DNA of 64,000 nt from UBA5070 sp035913415 (GTDB taxonomy: Bacteria > Fibrobacterota > Fibrobacteria > UBA5070): the NCBI GenBank assembly GCA_035913415.1, contig JAMIIV010000247.1, positions 1 to 64,000 on the forward strand. Reading direction: 5' to 3'. Shown here one piece after another: positions 12,402 through 19,529 of the stretch; within the stretch, counting starts at the first letter, position 1; every line of letters starts with the position of its first letter. Under the pieces are notes generated by a model. The model ran no database searches. It had not been told where the DNA came from and worked only from the letters and a program-made list of their open reading frames with translations. The translations under genes and the position numbers were made by a program.

Positions 12402-12725
12402 TCAGGCCGCCAGGGAGTCCAGTTTGGCGGCCAATTGCGCGGGAGGAAGCATCCCCACGACCTGGTCCACCACCTTGCCACCCTTGAAGAAGATCATGGT
12501 GGGCACACCGCGGATCTGGAATCGCTGCGCCAGACCGGGATTGTGGTCGACGTCCACCTTGGCGATCTTGACACGCCCGGCATATCCTTCGGAAAACTTT
12601 TCCAGGACCGGAGCAAGGGCCTTGCAGGGGCCGCACCACTCGGCGAAGAAGTCCACCGCCACAGGGGTGTCGGAGAGGAGAACTTCGGAGGGAAAGCTGG
12701 ATTCATCGACGTGCATCGTGGCCAT
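12402..12725 (-). CDS. trxA: Thioredoxin
   Basis: 107 residues, canonical thioredoxin with VDFFAEWCGPCKALAP active site (WCGPC) and the cis-proline block RGVPTMIFFKGG. Cytoplasmic dithiol reductant. A strong ribosome site (aaggag) precedes ATG 12725. It has its own ECF-type promoter (12758-12785) whose -35 overlaps the stop codon of the upstream anti-sigma gene, so it can be read with the sigma operon or alone. Confidence 0.95.
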   Translation of the reverse strand: MATMHVDESSFPSEVLLSDTPVAVDFFAEWCGPCKALAPVLEKFSEGYAGRVKIAKVDVDHNPGLAQRFQIRGVPTMIFFKGGKVVDQVVGMLPPAQLAAKLDSLAA

Positions 12726-12757
12726 GATCGGACTCCTTGATGAGGGTTGTGTCCAAT

Positions 12758-12785
12758 GGACGATCGCCGGACCCGGAAGGTTACA
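12758..12785 (-). promoter_or_regulatory. ECF-type promoter of trxA
   Basis: On the minus strand TGTAACC (12785-12779), 16 bp, CGTCC (12762-12758). The start codon is 33 bp beyond the second block, leaving a short leader with a good ribosome site. Same two-block pattern as upstream of the sigma operon. Confidence 0.6.
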
Positions 12786-13047
12786 TCACCGTGGAGGCGG
12801 CGTTTCCGCCCGACCGGCGGGCCCAGGCGGACCGGAGCGTGCCGTGCAGGCGTGCCTTGACCTCGGGGGGGCATTCGAGCAGTTCTTCGCCGCGGTAGAG
12901 CTGGATGGTCTTCTTGGCGCTGTCGACCACCAGACGGCATTTGTCACAGCCTTCCATGTGGCGGACCAGCTCGCGGCACATGGCCGATCGTTCGTCGCCG
13001 TCCAGGTAGTCGGAGAGGGCTCCGAGAAGGTCGCTGCAATCGCTCAT
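12781..13047 (-). CDS. Zinc-finger anti-sigma-like protein, copy 2
   Basis: 88 residues with an HX3CX2C zinc motif (HMEGCDKC), as in ZAS-type anti-sigma factors such as RsrA. The start overlaps the sigma gene's stop by 4 bp. The region after the motif (LYRGEELLECPPEVKARLHGTL) is clearly similar to that of the other small zinc protein at 13747-14016 (LYRRGEVPRMPHLVELRLHD), so the two are paralogues flanking the sigma gene. It likely holds the sigma factor inactive until its thiols are oxidised; that mechanism is inferred from the family. Confidence 0.82.
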   Translation of the reverse strand: MSDCSDLLGALSDYLDGDERSAMCRELVRHMEGCDKCRLVVDSAKKTIQLYRGEELLECPPEVKARLHGTLRSAWARRSGGNAASTVM

Positions 13048-13745
13048 GGCTGTCCCTCCTGGGCCGCGGCGAGCCCGCCCAAACCGTGCGGGACCAGATG
13101 CGCATGCACCATGGACGCCCCACCGAACGCTTCCGTCAGCCGTTCGCGCAAGGCCAGTCGTGCGCGCATCAGGCGCACCTTGGCGTTGGCCTCGGTGATG
13201 CCCAGGGCCTCGGCGGTCTCGGCGGTGGACTGCCCTTCGACGTCGCGCAGCACGAAGACGGCGCGCAAACCCGGGGAAAGGGTGTCCAGGGCGTCGTCGA
13301 GGATGCGGCGCAACTCCTCGCGTTCCACCGAACGCGAGGGATCTTCCCGCCAGTCGGCCAACAGTTCCGGATGCGGGATCGGGCCGTCGTCGTCGGATTC
13401 CGTCACGAGTTCGTCGAGGGAGAGGGCATCCTTGCGGCGACGGCGGCGCAGGATTTCGAGCCCTTCGTTGGTGGCGATGCGCCCCACCCAGGTGCAGAAA
13501 CCCGCTTCGCCGCGAAACGAATCGAGGGCCTCCATCGCCTTGAGAAAGGAGGCCTGGACGATGTTCTCGGCTTCCTCGCGATCGCCGACCAGACGCCAGG
13601 CGATGGCCCAGATCCGGCGTTCACAGGATTTCACGAGCCGTTCGAAGGCGTCGTAGTCGCCGGTGCGGGCCTTGGCGACCAGCTCGACTTCCTCGGCTCT
13701 GTCCAGTGTCACGTTGCGTTGTGCAGCCACAGCCCCAAGATACAC
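13044..13745 (-). CDS. ECF-type RNA polymerase sigma factor
   Basis: Up to 233 residues. Region 2 is DAFERLVKSCERRIWAIAWRL then AENIVQASFLKAMEALDSFRG; region 4 is LRAVFVLRDVEGQSTAETAEALG followed by NAKVRLMRARLALRERL. The start is uncertain: GTG 13745, GTG 13730 and GTG 13712 are all in frame. It has about 30 extra residues between the regions (acidic, DDDGPIPHPELL). Upstream and downstream are paralogous zinc anti-sigma-like genes. Its operon is preceded by the two-block promoter seen at many redox genes, which suggests autoregulation. Confidence 0.92.
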   Translation of the reverse strand: MYLGAVAAQRNVTLDRAEEVELVAKARTGDYDAFERLVKSCERRIWAIAWRLVGDREEAENIVQASFLKAMEALDSFRGEAGFCTWVGRIATNEGLEILRRRRRKDALSLDELVTESDDDGPIPHPELLADWREDPSRSVEREELRRILDDALDTLSPGLRAVFVLRDVEGQSTAETAEALGITEANAKVRLMRARLALRERLTEAFGGASMVHAHLVPHGLGGLAAAQEGQP

Positions 13746-13746
13746 C

Positions 13747-14016
13747 CTAGCCCGTCACACGCCCCGGTTTGGCGACGCCCCGGCAGAACCAGGCATCCCG
13801 CAGGCAATCGTGGAGCCGAAGCTCGACCAGATGGGGCATTCTGGGGACTTCGCCGCGGCGATACAGCGCCACGGTACGGCGTGTCGTATCGAAGACCAGC
13901 CGACAATCGGGACAAGCCGCCAGATGGCGGCTCAACCGCTCGCAGGAGAGGGGGCCGACATCGTCGGCGAGGTCGTCCCCCAAACGCTCCAACAAGGTCC
14001 GGCAAATGGTGTCCAT
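13747..14016 (-). CDS. Zinc-finger anti-sigma-like protein, copy 1
   Basis: 89 residues with HX3CX2C (HLAACPDC), similar in length and C-terminal sequence to the zinc protein on the other side of the sigma gene. First gene of the sigma operon and divergent from a rhodanese lipoprotein. If the promoter at 14025-14051 is real, transcription starts almost at the ATG, giving a leaderless or near-leaderless message. Could be the redox switch or a second metal-responsive regulator. Confidence 0.78.
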   Translation of the reverse strand: MDTICRTLLERLGDDLADDVGPLSCERLSRHLAACPDCRLVFDTTRRTVALYRRGEVPRMPHLVELRLHDCLRDAWFCRGVAKPGRVTG

Positions 14017-14024
14017 GGATTCTT

Positions 14025-14051
14025 GACGTGTCCGCCCCCTTTCCGGTTACG
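14025..14051 (-). promoter_or_regulatory. ECF-type promoter of the sigma/anti-sigma operon
   Basis: Minus strand CGTAACC (14051-14045), 16 bp, CGTC (14028-14025). Its -35 block and that of the divergent rhodanese promoter form a perfect inverted repeat, GGTTACG-N10-CGTAACC (14045-14068). Confidence 0.6.
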
Positions 14052-14061
14052 CACTTTCGGA

Positions 14062-14089
14062 CGTAACCTCGAAGGGGATGGCGGCATCC
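14062..14089 (+). promoter_or_regulatory. ECF-type promoter of the rhodanese lipoprotein
   Basis: CGTAACC (14062-14068), 16 bp, CATCC (14085-14089), 44 bp before ATG 14134. Divergent partner of the sigma-operon promoter. Confidence 0.58.
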
Positions 14090-14133
14090 AAACACCAGAC
14101 CCCACCGTTTCGATCCAACTCGGAGATCTTTCC

Positions 14134-14526
14134 ATGCGCGCCTTCTCTGCACTTCTGCTCAGTCTCGCCCTCGGTGCTTGCGGCGCCCCTTCCGGTCTCG
14201 GGACCAATCTTTCCCCCGCCAAGGCCGACAGCCTGATCCAGGCCCACAAGTCCGATTCTTCGTTCCTGCTGCTGGATGTGCGCACCCCCGAGGAATACGC
14301 GATGGGACACATCGCCCAGGCCCGGCTCGTGGACTTCTACGCGCCGGACTTCCTAGCCCGTATCTCCGCCTTGCCGCGACAGGCCCCCGTATTCCTCTAC
14401 TGCCGGTCGGGAAATCGCTCCGGCCAAGCCCTGCAGATGATGCAGTCCCTGGGTTTCACCAACGTCCGCCACCTGGCCGGGGGCATCAATCTCTGGCAGG
14501 CCGAAGCCCGCCCGTTGGTGCGCTGA
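14134..14526 (+). CDS. Rhodanese-like lipoprotein
   Basis: 130 residues from ATG 14134 (ribosome site ggag). Lipoprotein signal with lipobox LALGAC. A single rhodanese domain follows: LLLDVRTPEEYAMGHI, then the active-site loop FLYCRSGNRSGQA with the catalytic cysteine, and HLAGGINLW. It is predicted to handle sulfane sulfur or sense it in the periplasm. Divergent from the ECF sigma operon with paired promoters, so it is probably a direct target. Confidence 0.88.
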   Translation: MRAFSALLLSLALGACGAPSGLGTNLSPAKADSLIQAHKSDSSFLLLDVRTPEEYAMGHIAQARLVDFYAPDFLARISALPRQAPVFLYCRSGNRSGQALQMMQSLGFTNVRHLAGGINLWQAEARPLVR

Positions 14527-14551
14527 CCCCCTCAGCAGACTGGAAGCTCGT

Positions 14552-16204
14552 TCAACCAGTCGTTCCCAGACGCCCCTCGCGTTGCGCGAAGTAGGCGCTG
14601 TACTTCTTGTCGGTGCCCTGGATGTGGCGCACCAGCCACTCTTTCAGGACTTCCAGCAGCGAGGTGGCATCGATGGTGTCCCCGGAGCCCGTGCGCCCGA
14701 GCATCGCCACCACTTCGGCCACGAAGGCTTCGTGCGTCTTGTGGTGCGATGCGAGTTCGGGATATCCCCATGAGCCCATGAGTTTCTCTTCGTCTGTGAA
14801 GTGGAAACGGGTGTACTCGACCAACTGCGTGAGGATATTTCGGATCGCGGCTCCGGAAGCCCCCGAGGCACCGAGGTCGGCCACACGATTGATCAGGCGA
14901 AGCAACACGCGGTGCTGGTCGTCCATACGCGGCACACCCACGGAGAGATCGTCCGACCAGGGAAAGAAGGGCACCGGGGTGCGGTAGTCCTGCACCGTGG
15001 TGCGGAACGAACGCGACAGGCGATCGAGGTCGGACAGACCCGTTTCCAGACCCGCCAAGGCCGAGACCGTGGCCCCCGCCCGCATGTCCAGCTCCTGGCT
15101 GGTCTGCCCGATTTCGCCCAGTGCCACCCTCGATTCGGCCAAGGTGCGGGAAATTTCGGACAGATTCCGGCTGGTATCATCCAGGCGGTCGCGTGCCTCC
15201 TGGGAGAGCGCGGCTTGGTGTTCCACCGTGACCACCGATCGTTGCCCTTCTTCCTGCAGGCCCCGCATGGCTTCGCCAGACGATGCCATGTCGGCGGCGA
15301 CCCGACGCGTTCCGGCCGAAACCGCTTCGACCTGCCCCTGGATTCGGGAGGCCATCCCTCCCGCCTGGTCGGCGAGATCCTTGACCTCTTGGGCCACCAC
15401 CGAAAACCCGCGCCCCTTTTCCCCCGCCTTCACGGCTTCGATGGACGCGTTGAGAGCCAACAGTCGCAGGCGTTTGGCGACATCGGTGATGGCGGCCGCC
15501 ATCCCGGCGATCTCTTCACCCCGGCGTTCCAGCTCACCAGTGGAGGCAATGGCCAAATCCATGCGATCGCCCGTCGCCTGGATACCCTGGAACTGCCGCC
15601 CTATCGCCAGTGATGTATCGAACGACATCTCGTTGAGGCGACGGGAAAGTTGGCAGGCTTCGGACGCGGCCGAGCTGACGGCATCGGTCTCGCGGCCAAT
15701 GACTCCCACTCCCGCCCCCAGCTCTTCCATGGCGGCCGCCACCGTCGCCGATGCCTCCCGACTGCGCTCGGCCTGGCGGCGGATGCCATTGAAGGCGTCG
15801 TGGAAGGCCCGGACCTCGCGTTCAAGCGCCAAAGCACCGTCGCGGAGCTCCTGAACCAGGGAGGAATTCGCTTCGCCCAACCCGTTCACGGAACGGGCAA
15901 CCGCATCGAATTCCTGCACCCTCGAGGTCAGGGGCGCACGTGCCCCGAGCTCGCCTTCGGAGATGCGGGCCAACACGGCCCGGATGGATTCCAGGTCGCC
16001 CAGGGCCCTGCGCCCCACAATCAACACCCAAACCACGCCCGCGGCGGCGACCAGGAGGCCCAGGGAAAACAGCCCCCGGGCGATTCCGTCTGCCGCCGAA
16101 CCCAGTCGCCAGGCCCCGTAACCGGTCAGTCCGATGGTGGTCAACAGAAAGATAGCGAACGTCGCGGGCAGGGCCCGAAGGGTGAACGAAGTGGGTTTGT
16201 TCAT
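14552..16204 (-). CDS. Methyl-accepting chemotaxis protein with C-terminal hemerythrin domain
   Basis: 550 residues. Two membrane helices lie near residues 11-31 and 44-66 with only a short loop between, then HAMP, then the signalling hairpin containing LNASIEAVKAGEKGRGFSVVAQEVKDLADQ. At the C terminus (about 415-540) is a bacteriohemerythrin domain: VGVPRMDDQH, FHFTDEEKLM, HHKTHEAF and HIQGTD supply the iron-ligand histidines and acids. With almost no periplasmic part, sensing is likely cytoplasmic, of O2 or redox through the di-iron site. No flagellar or che genes are nearby. Confidence 0.92.
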   Translation of the reverse strand: MNKPTSFTLRALPATFAIFLLTTIGLTGYGAWRLGSAADGIARGLFSLGLLVAAAGVVWVLIVGRRALGDLESIRAVLARISEGELGARAPLTSRVQEFDAVARSVNGLGEANSSLVQELRDGALALEREVRAFHDAFNGIRRQAERSREASATVAAAMEELGAGVGVIGRETDAVSSAASEACQLSRRLNEMSFDTSLAIGRQFQGIQATGDRMDLAIASTGELERRGEEIAGMAAAITDVAKRLRLLALNASIEAVKAGEKGRGFSVVAQEVKDLADQAGGMASRIQGQVEAVSAGTRRVAADMASSGEAMRGLQEEGQRSVVTVEHQAALSQEARDRLDDTSRNLSEISRTLAESRVALGEIGQTSQELDMRAGATVSALAGLETGLSDLDRLSRSFRTTVQDYRTPVPFFPWSDDLSVGVPRMDDQHRVLLRLINRVADLGASGASGAAIRNILTQLVEYTRFHFTDEEKLMGSWGYPELASHHKTHEAFVAEVVAMLGRTGSGDTIDATSLLEVLKEWLVRHIQGTDKKYSAYFAQREGRLGTTG

Positions 16205-16252
16205 GGCTTGGCGATTATGCCACCCTTTCCGACAGGTAGCAACAACCTCTCG

Positions 16253-17542
16253 CTACTCCTCGGAGGCCACCATCCGCGCGGCGTGGATACCCGCCACGGT
16301 TCCGTCGGCCACGGCGAGAGTGATCTGGCGGACGGGTTTGCGGGTGAGGTCTCCCACGGCGTACACGTGGGGCACGTTGGTGCGTTTCCATTCGTCGACC
16401 TTCACCGTGCCGTCGTCCTCCAGTTCCAGACGATCCTTGGCCAGATCGACGTTGGGCAACATGCCCACGAAGAGGAATACCCCTCCGACGGACTCGGTCC
16501 ATCGACGACCATCTTCGGTCGATTCCAGGTCGACCTCGATGGTGTCTCCGACCTTGCGGAACCCTGCCGGAGACGTCGCCAACTGGAAGGAAATCTTCGG
16601 GTTCGCCCGCGCCGCCTCCACCAACTGGGGTTTGGCGCGGAATTCGTCGCGTCGGTGCACGATCTTCACGCTGCGCGCGAACTGGGCCACAAGCTGGCTC
16701 TCCTCCAGCGCCGCATCCCCTCCCCCGATGACGATCACATCCTTGTCGCCCATGTATTTGGCGTCGCAGGTGGCGCAGGTGGAGAGCCCTCGTCCCAGCA
16801 GATCCTTCTCTCCCGGCACCTCCAGAGCACGAGGCGTGGTCCCCATGGCCAACACGATCTTCCGGGCGTGGATGGTCTCGAGGCGATCCACCACCGCCGT
16901 TCGGTGCCCCAGGTCAAGGTGCGTGATCTCCGAAGCCAATCTCCACTGAACTCCGGCATGCGCCGCCTGCTCGCGGAAATTTTCGGCCAGTTGCCAGCCC
17001 GGTACAGCTTTCGGGAAACCCGGATAGTTGGCCACCTGGTGGGTGGAACCCATCGCCCCTCCGGCGAGAGCCTGGTCGAGCACGATGACCGAGGCCTTGG
17101 CCTGGGCCGCGTAGATGGCCGCCGCCAGTCCCGCCGGCCCCGCACCCACGACCAGCACATCACAATGGGTGACCGAGGGTGATTCGCCGGAACGGATCGT
17201 TTCCGCGCGTTCCGCCCCGACCATGTGGTCGAGTTGGGCTTGCAACCCCGAGCGACGGATGCCCCCGGACAGGGTGGGACCGACCCGATGGCCGTTATCG
17301 AAAAACAGCACGGAAGGCGATCCTCGAACCCCCAAAGACTCGGCCAGCTCGCGATTTTTCTGGCGGAAGATCTTCACGAACACAACGTCCCGACCATACA
17401 GCGACGCCAGCGAATCGAACTTGGGGGCCAGGGCCTCGCAGGGGGGGCACTCGTCGGAATAGAAGTCGACCACGGCCAGGGGAGCCTTCAGGACGGTGTC
17501 TTCGAAACGGTCGGCGTCGATTTCGTGGATGAATTCATTCAT
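16253..17542 (-). CDS. Thioredoxin-thioredoxin reductase fusion
   Basis: 429 residues from ATG 17542. An N-terminal thioredoxin fold (about 1-105) has the active site SDECPPCEAL, a CPPC instead of CGPC. It is joined to a low-molecular-weight thioredoxin reductase: GAGPAGLAAAIYAAQ for FAD, the redox-active CATCDAKY, GGGDAALEES for NADPH and YAVGDLT at the end. The fused domain would be the reductase's own disulfide partner. Promoter at 17612-17638 is divergent from, and abuts, that of another thioredoxin operon. Confidence 0.93.
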   Translation of the reverse strand: MNEFIHEIDADRFEDTVLKAPLAVVDFYSDECPPCEALAPKFDSLASLYGRDVVFVKIFRQKNRELAESLGVRGSPSVLFFDNGHRVGPTLSGGIRRSGLQAQLDHMVGAERAETIRSGESPSVTHCDVLVVGAGPAGLAAAIYAAQAKASVIVLDQALAGGAMGSTHQVANYPGFPKAVPGWQLAENFREQAAHAGVQWRLASEITHLDLGHRTAVVDRLETIHARKIVLAMGTTPRALEVPGEKDLLGRGLSTCATCDAKYMGDKDVIVIGGGDAALEESQLVAQFARSVKIVHRRDEFRAKPQLVEAARANPKISFQLATSPAGFRKVGDTIEVDLESTEDGRRWTESVGGVFLFVGMLPNVDLAKDRLELEDDGTVKVDEWKRTNVPHVYAVGDLTRKPVRQITLAVADGTVAGIHAARMVASEE

Positions 17543-17611
17543 GGGGATGCGCTCTCCTGGAGGCGGTGGTGGCCATAGCGGGTGATGGGGATGAACACCC
17601 ATGTTCCCATT

Positions 17612-17638
17612 GGATGCGTCTTGCAGGCAAAGGTTTCA
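17612..17638 (-). promoter_or_regulatory. ECF-type promoter of the thioredoxin-reductase fusion
   Basis: Minus strand TGAAACC (17638-17632; one mismatch to TGTAACC), 15 bp, CATCC (17616-17612). Directly abuts the -35 block of the plus-strand promoter. Confidence 0.5.
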
Positions 17639-17666
17639 TGTAACCTCGCGCCCCCTCCCGACGTCC
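17639..17666 (+). promoter_or_regulatory. ECF-type promoter of the DUF2892-thioredoxin-rhodanese operon
   Basis: TGTAACC (17639-17645), 16 bp, CGTCC (17662-17666), about 87 bp before ATG 17754. With its divergent neighbour it gives a back-to-back arrangement like that at 14045-14068. Confidence 0.58.
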
Positions 17667-17753
17667 CTTCTCCATCGCCAACGCTGCCGATGAGGTGCAA
17701 GCATCCCATCACCACCCTGCGGTCCATCCTGTCCGCACACAACGGAGCCTCTC

Positions 17754-17954
17754 GTGAACAACATTGGAACCACCGATCGTCTGGTGCGCCTGGTCGCGGG
17801 CCTGGTCATGTTGCTTCTGGGCTGGAGCGGTGCCGTCGACGGCCTGTTCGGCACCATCCTGAAATTCCTGGGGTTCGTCCCCTTGGCCACGGCGCTGATC
17901 GGATTCTGTCCGGCCTATCTGCCGATGGGCATGTCCACGAGGAAGAAGGCATGA
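17754..17954 (+). CDS. DUF2892 small membrane protein
   Basis: 66 residues, two hydrophobic helices and the family tail ALIGFCPAYLPMG. Related in family to the protein at 4945-5136. Function unknown; members are often linked to rhodaneses and sulfur or thiol proteins, as here. Its stop overlaps the next start (ATGA). Confidence 0.85.
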   Translation: MNNIGTTDRLVRLVAGLVMLLLGWSGAVDGLFGTILKFLGFVPLATALIGFCPAYLPMGMSTRKKA

Positions 17955-18439
17955 GTCTGGCCGAACGCCTGGCGGGAACGCACCGCCCGGTCGTGGTGCA
18001 GTTCCACGCCCCCTGGTGCGGCCCTTGCAAGGCACTTTCGCCCCGCGTGGACGCCATGGAGAAGGAATTCGAAGGCAAGGTCGATGTGGTCCGCATCGAC
18101 ATCGACCAGGAACCCGATCTGGCCCGGGAAGCCGGTGTGCGCGGCGTCCCGACCCTGGCGGTCTATCGCGACGGCCAGGAGATCCGCAGACACGTCGGAG
18201 CCCTGGACCCAGCCGGGCTGCGCGTGTTGTTCACCTCGGGAGCCGACCCGTCGCAGGCCAGGGCCCCCGTTGGGCGTCCCGCCTGGCACCTAGCCGCCAA
18301 ATTCGGCGGGGCGGTGGCGCTGATCCTAGCGGCCGGGGCCTTTCCCTCGGCCGACTGGCTGCGTTGGCCCGGGTACGGTCTTCTTTTCTGGGCCATGACG
18401 GAAATGTGCCCCGCCTGCCGCGCTCCCGGCTCGCGCTGA
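17951..18439 (+). CDS. Thioredoxin with C-terminal membrane-like tail
   Basis: 162 residues. The N-terminal thioredoxin domain has QFHAPWCGPCKALSP and RGVPTLAVY. After residue ~105 comes a hydrophobic tail with a helix pair ending in MTEMCPACRAPGSR, similar in style to DUF2892, which would anchor the thioredoxin to the membrane. The start overlaps the DUF2892 gene by 4 bp. Together they look like a membrane-tethered thiol-sulfur relay with the next rhodanese. Confidence 0.85.
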   Translation: MSLAERLAGTHRPVVVQFHAPWCGPCKALSPRVDAMEKEFEGKVDVVRIDIDQEPDLAREAGVRGVPTLAVYRDGQEIRRHVGALDPAGLRVLFTSGADPSQARAPVGRPAWHLAAKFGGAVALILAAGAFPSADWLRWPGYGLLFWAMTEMCPACRAPGSR

Positions 18440-18495
18440 ACCTGTCCCCACAGATCCACCATCCATTCCGGCATCACACCGGACCCAAGGAAGCC

Positions 18496-18864
18496 ATGTC
18501 CATCTTTTCGCAGTTGCTTTCCCTGTTCCTCCCCGATCCCACCGCGAAGGTGGAGGCCACCGAGGCCAAGCGCCTCCTGGGGTTGGCTGCGTCCGAACGC
18601 CCCAAGTTGGTGGACGTGCGCACCACAGGAGAGTGGAAACAAGGACGCATCCAGGGCGCCACGCACATCGACATTTCGTCTTCGGAGTTCGATCGCAAGA
18701 TCGGTGGCCTGCCCCGCGAGGGAAGTTACCTCTTGTACTGCCAGTCGGGCGCCCGCTCGGGAATGGCCCGATCGCGCATGAAGGCGATGGGTTTCTCCGA
18801 CGTGCGGCACGTCGCGGGCGGCATGTCCGCTTGGCGCGCGGCGCGCTTGCCGGTCGCGAAGTAG
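18496..18864 (+). CDS. Rhodanese-domain protein
   Basis: 122 residues. Rhodanese fold with VDVRTTGEWKQGRIQGATHIDI, the catalytic loop LLYCQSGARSGMARS and HVAGGMSAW. The N-terminal hydrophobic stretch SIFSQLLSLFLPD may be a short anchor. Follows the thioredoxin by 56 bp on the same strand, likely the same transcript. Confidence 0.9.
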   Translation: MSIFSQLLSLFLPDPTAKVEATEAKRLLGLAASERPKLVDVRTTGEWKQGRIQGATHIDISSSEFDRKIGGLPREGSYLLYCQSGARSGMARSRMKAMGFSDVRHVAGGMSAWRAARLPVAK

Positions 18865-18900
18865 TCTTCGCAGGCACCTACTTTCTGCCGGGAGCAAACC

Positions 18901-19527
18901 TTGCACAACACCTCCACCGACCGTTTCGATGAACTGGCCCGTTCCTGGGACGTGGCCCCCATGCACGTCGAGCGCACCGCGGCCATCGCCTCGGCGCTGC
19001 GCGGCGTCCTTCCCTCCACCGGTCTGCGCACGCTGGAGGTGGGAGCGGGCACGGGCCTCCTGTCGTTCGCCTTGGCCGACCACCTGGGCCCGGTGCTGGC
19101 CACCGACCCCTCGGCCGGCATGGTCACCGCGCTGGAAGACAAGATCCGACAGACCGGATCGGCCTCCCTGTCGGCCCTGCGCTGCGGCGACGACCTGGCT
19201 GGCGTGGACGGCCCTTTCGATCTGATCCTATCCCAGATGGCCCTGCACCACATTCCCGACGTGCCGGGATTCCTCGTGCGGGCCGCGTCGCGACTGCCTG
19301 CAGGTGGCTGGTTGGCGATCGCCGACCTCGACCTCGAAGACGGTTCCTTCCATGGCCCCACCGTCACCGACGTGCATTTCGGATTCGACCGCCAGATCCT
19401 GTCCTCCCTCCTGGAACAGGCCGGATTCGGGCAGATCACGTTTTCCACCGTACACACCATGCGCAGGAACACCGAAGCGGGTCTGCGCTACTACCCCATC
19501 TTCCTGGTGACGGCACGACGGCGTTGA
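18901..19527 (+). CDS. Class I SAM-dependent methyltransferase
   Basis: 208 residues starting at TTG 18901, chosen because GGGAG lies about 8 nt upstream and no better start is in frame. Motif I is TLEVGAGTGLLSFALA; ILSQMALHHIPDV and the later SSLLEQAGFG fit methyltransferase type 11/12. Substrate unknown. It lies 36 bp after the rhodanese and may belong to that operon. Confidence 0.82.
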   Translation: MHNTSTDRFDELARSWDVAPMHVERTAAIASALRGVLPSTGLRTLEVGAGTGLLSFALADHLGPVLATDPSAGMVTALEDKIRQTGSASLSALRCGDDLAGVDGPFDLILSQMALHHIPDVPGFLVRAASRLPAGGWLAIADLDLEDGSFHGPTVTDVHFGFDRQILSSLLEQAGFGQITFSTVHTMRRNTEAGLRYYPIFLVTARRR

Positions 19528-19529
19528 CC

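Noticed and set aside
10330..13656. An open frame of 1108 codons opposite tolC, the GAF gene, trxA and the sigma factor
   Set aside because: Translation is Ser/Arg/Pro-rich and lies over well-supported genes on the other strand.
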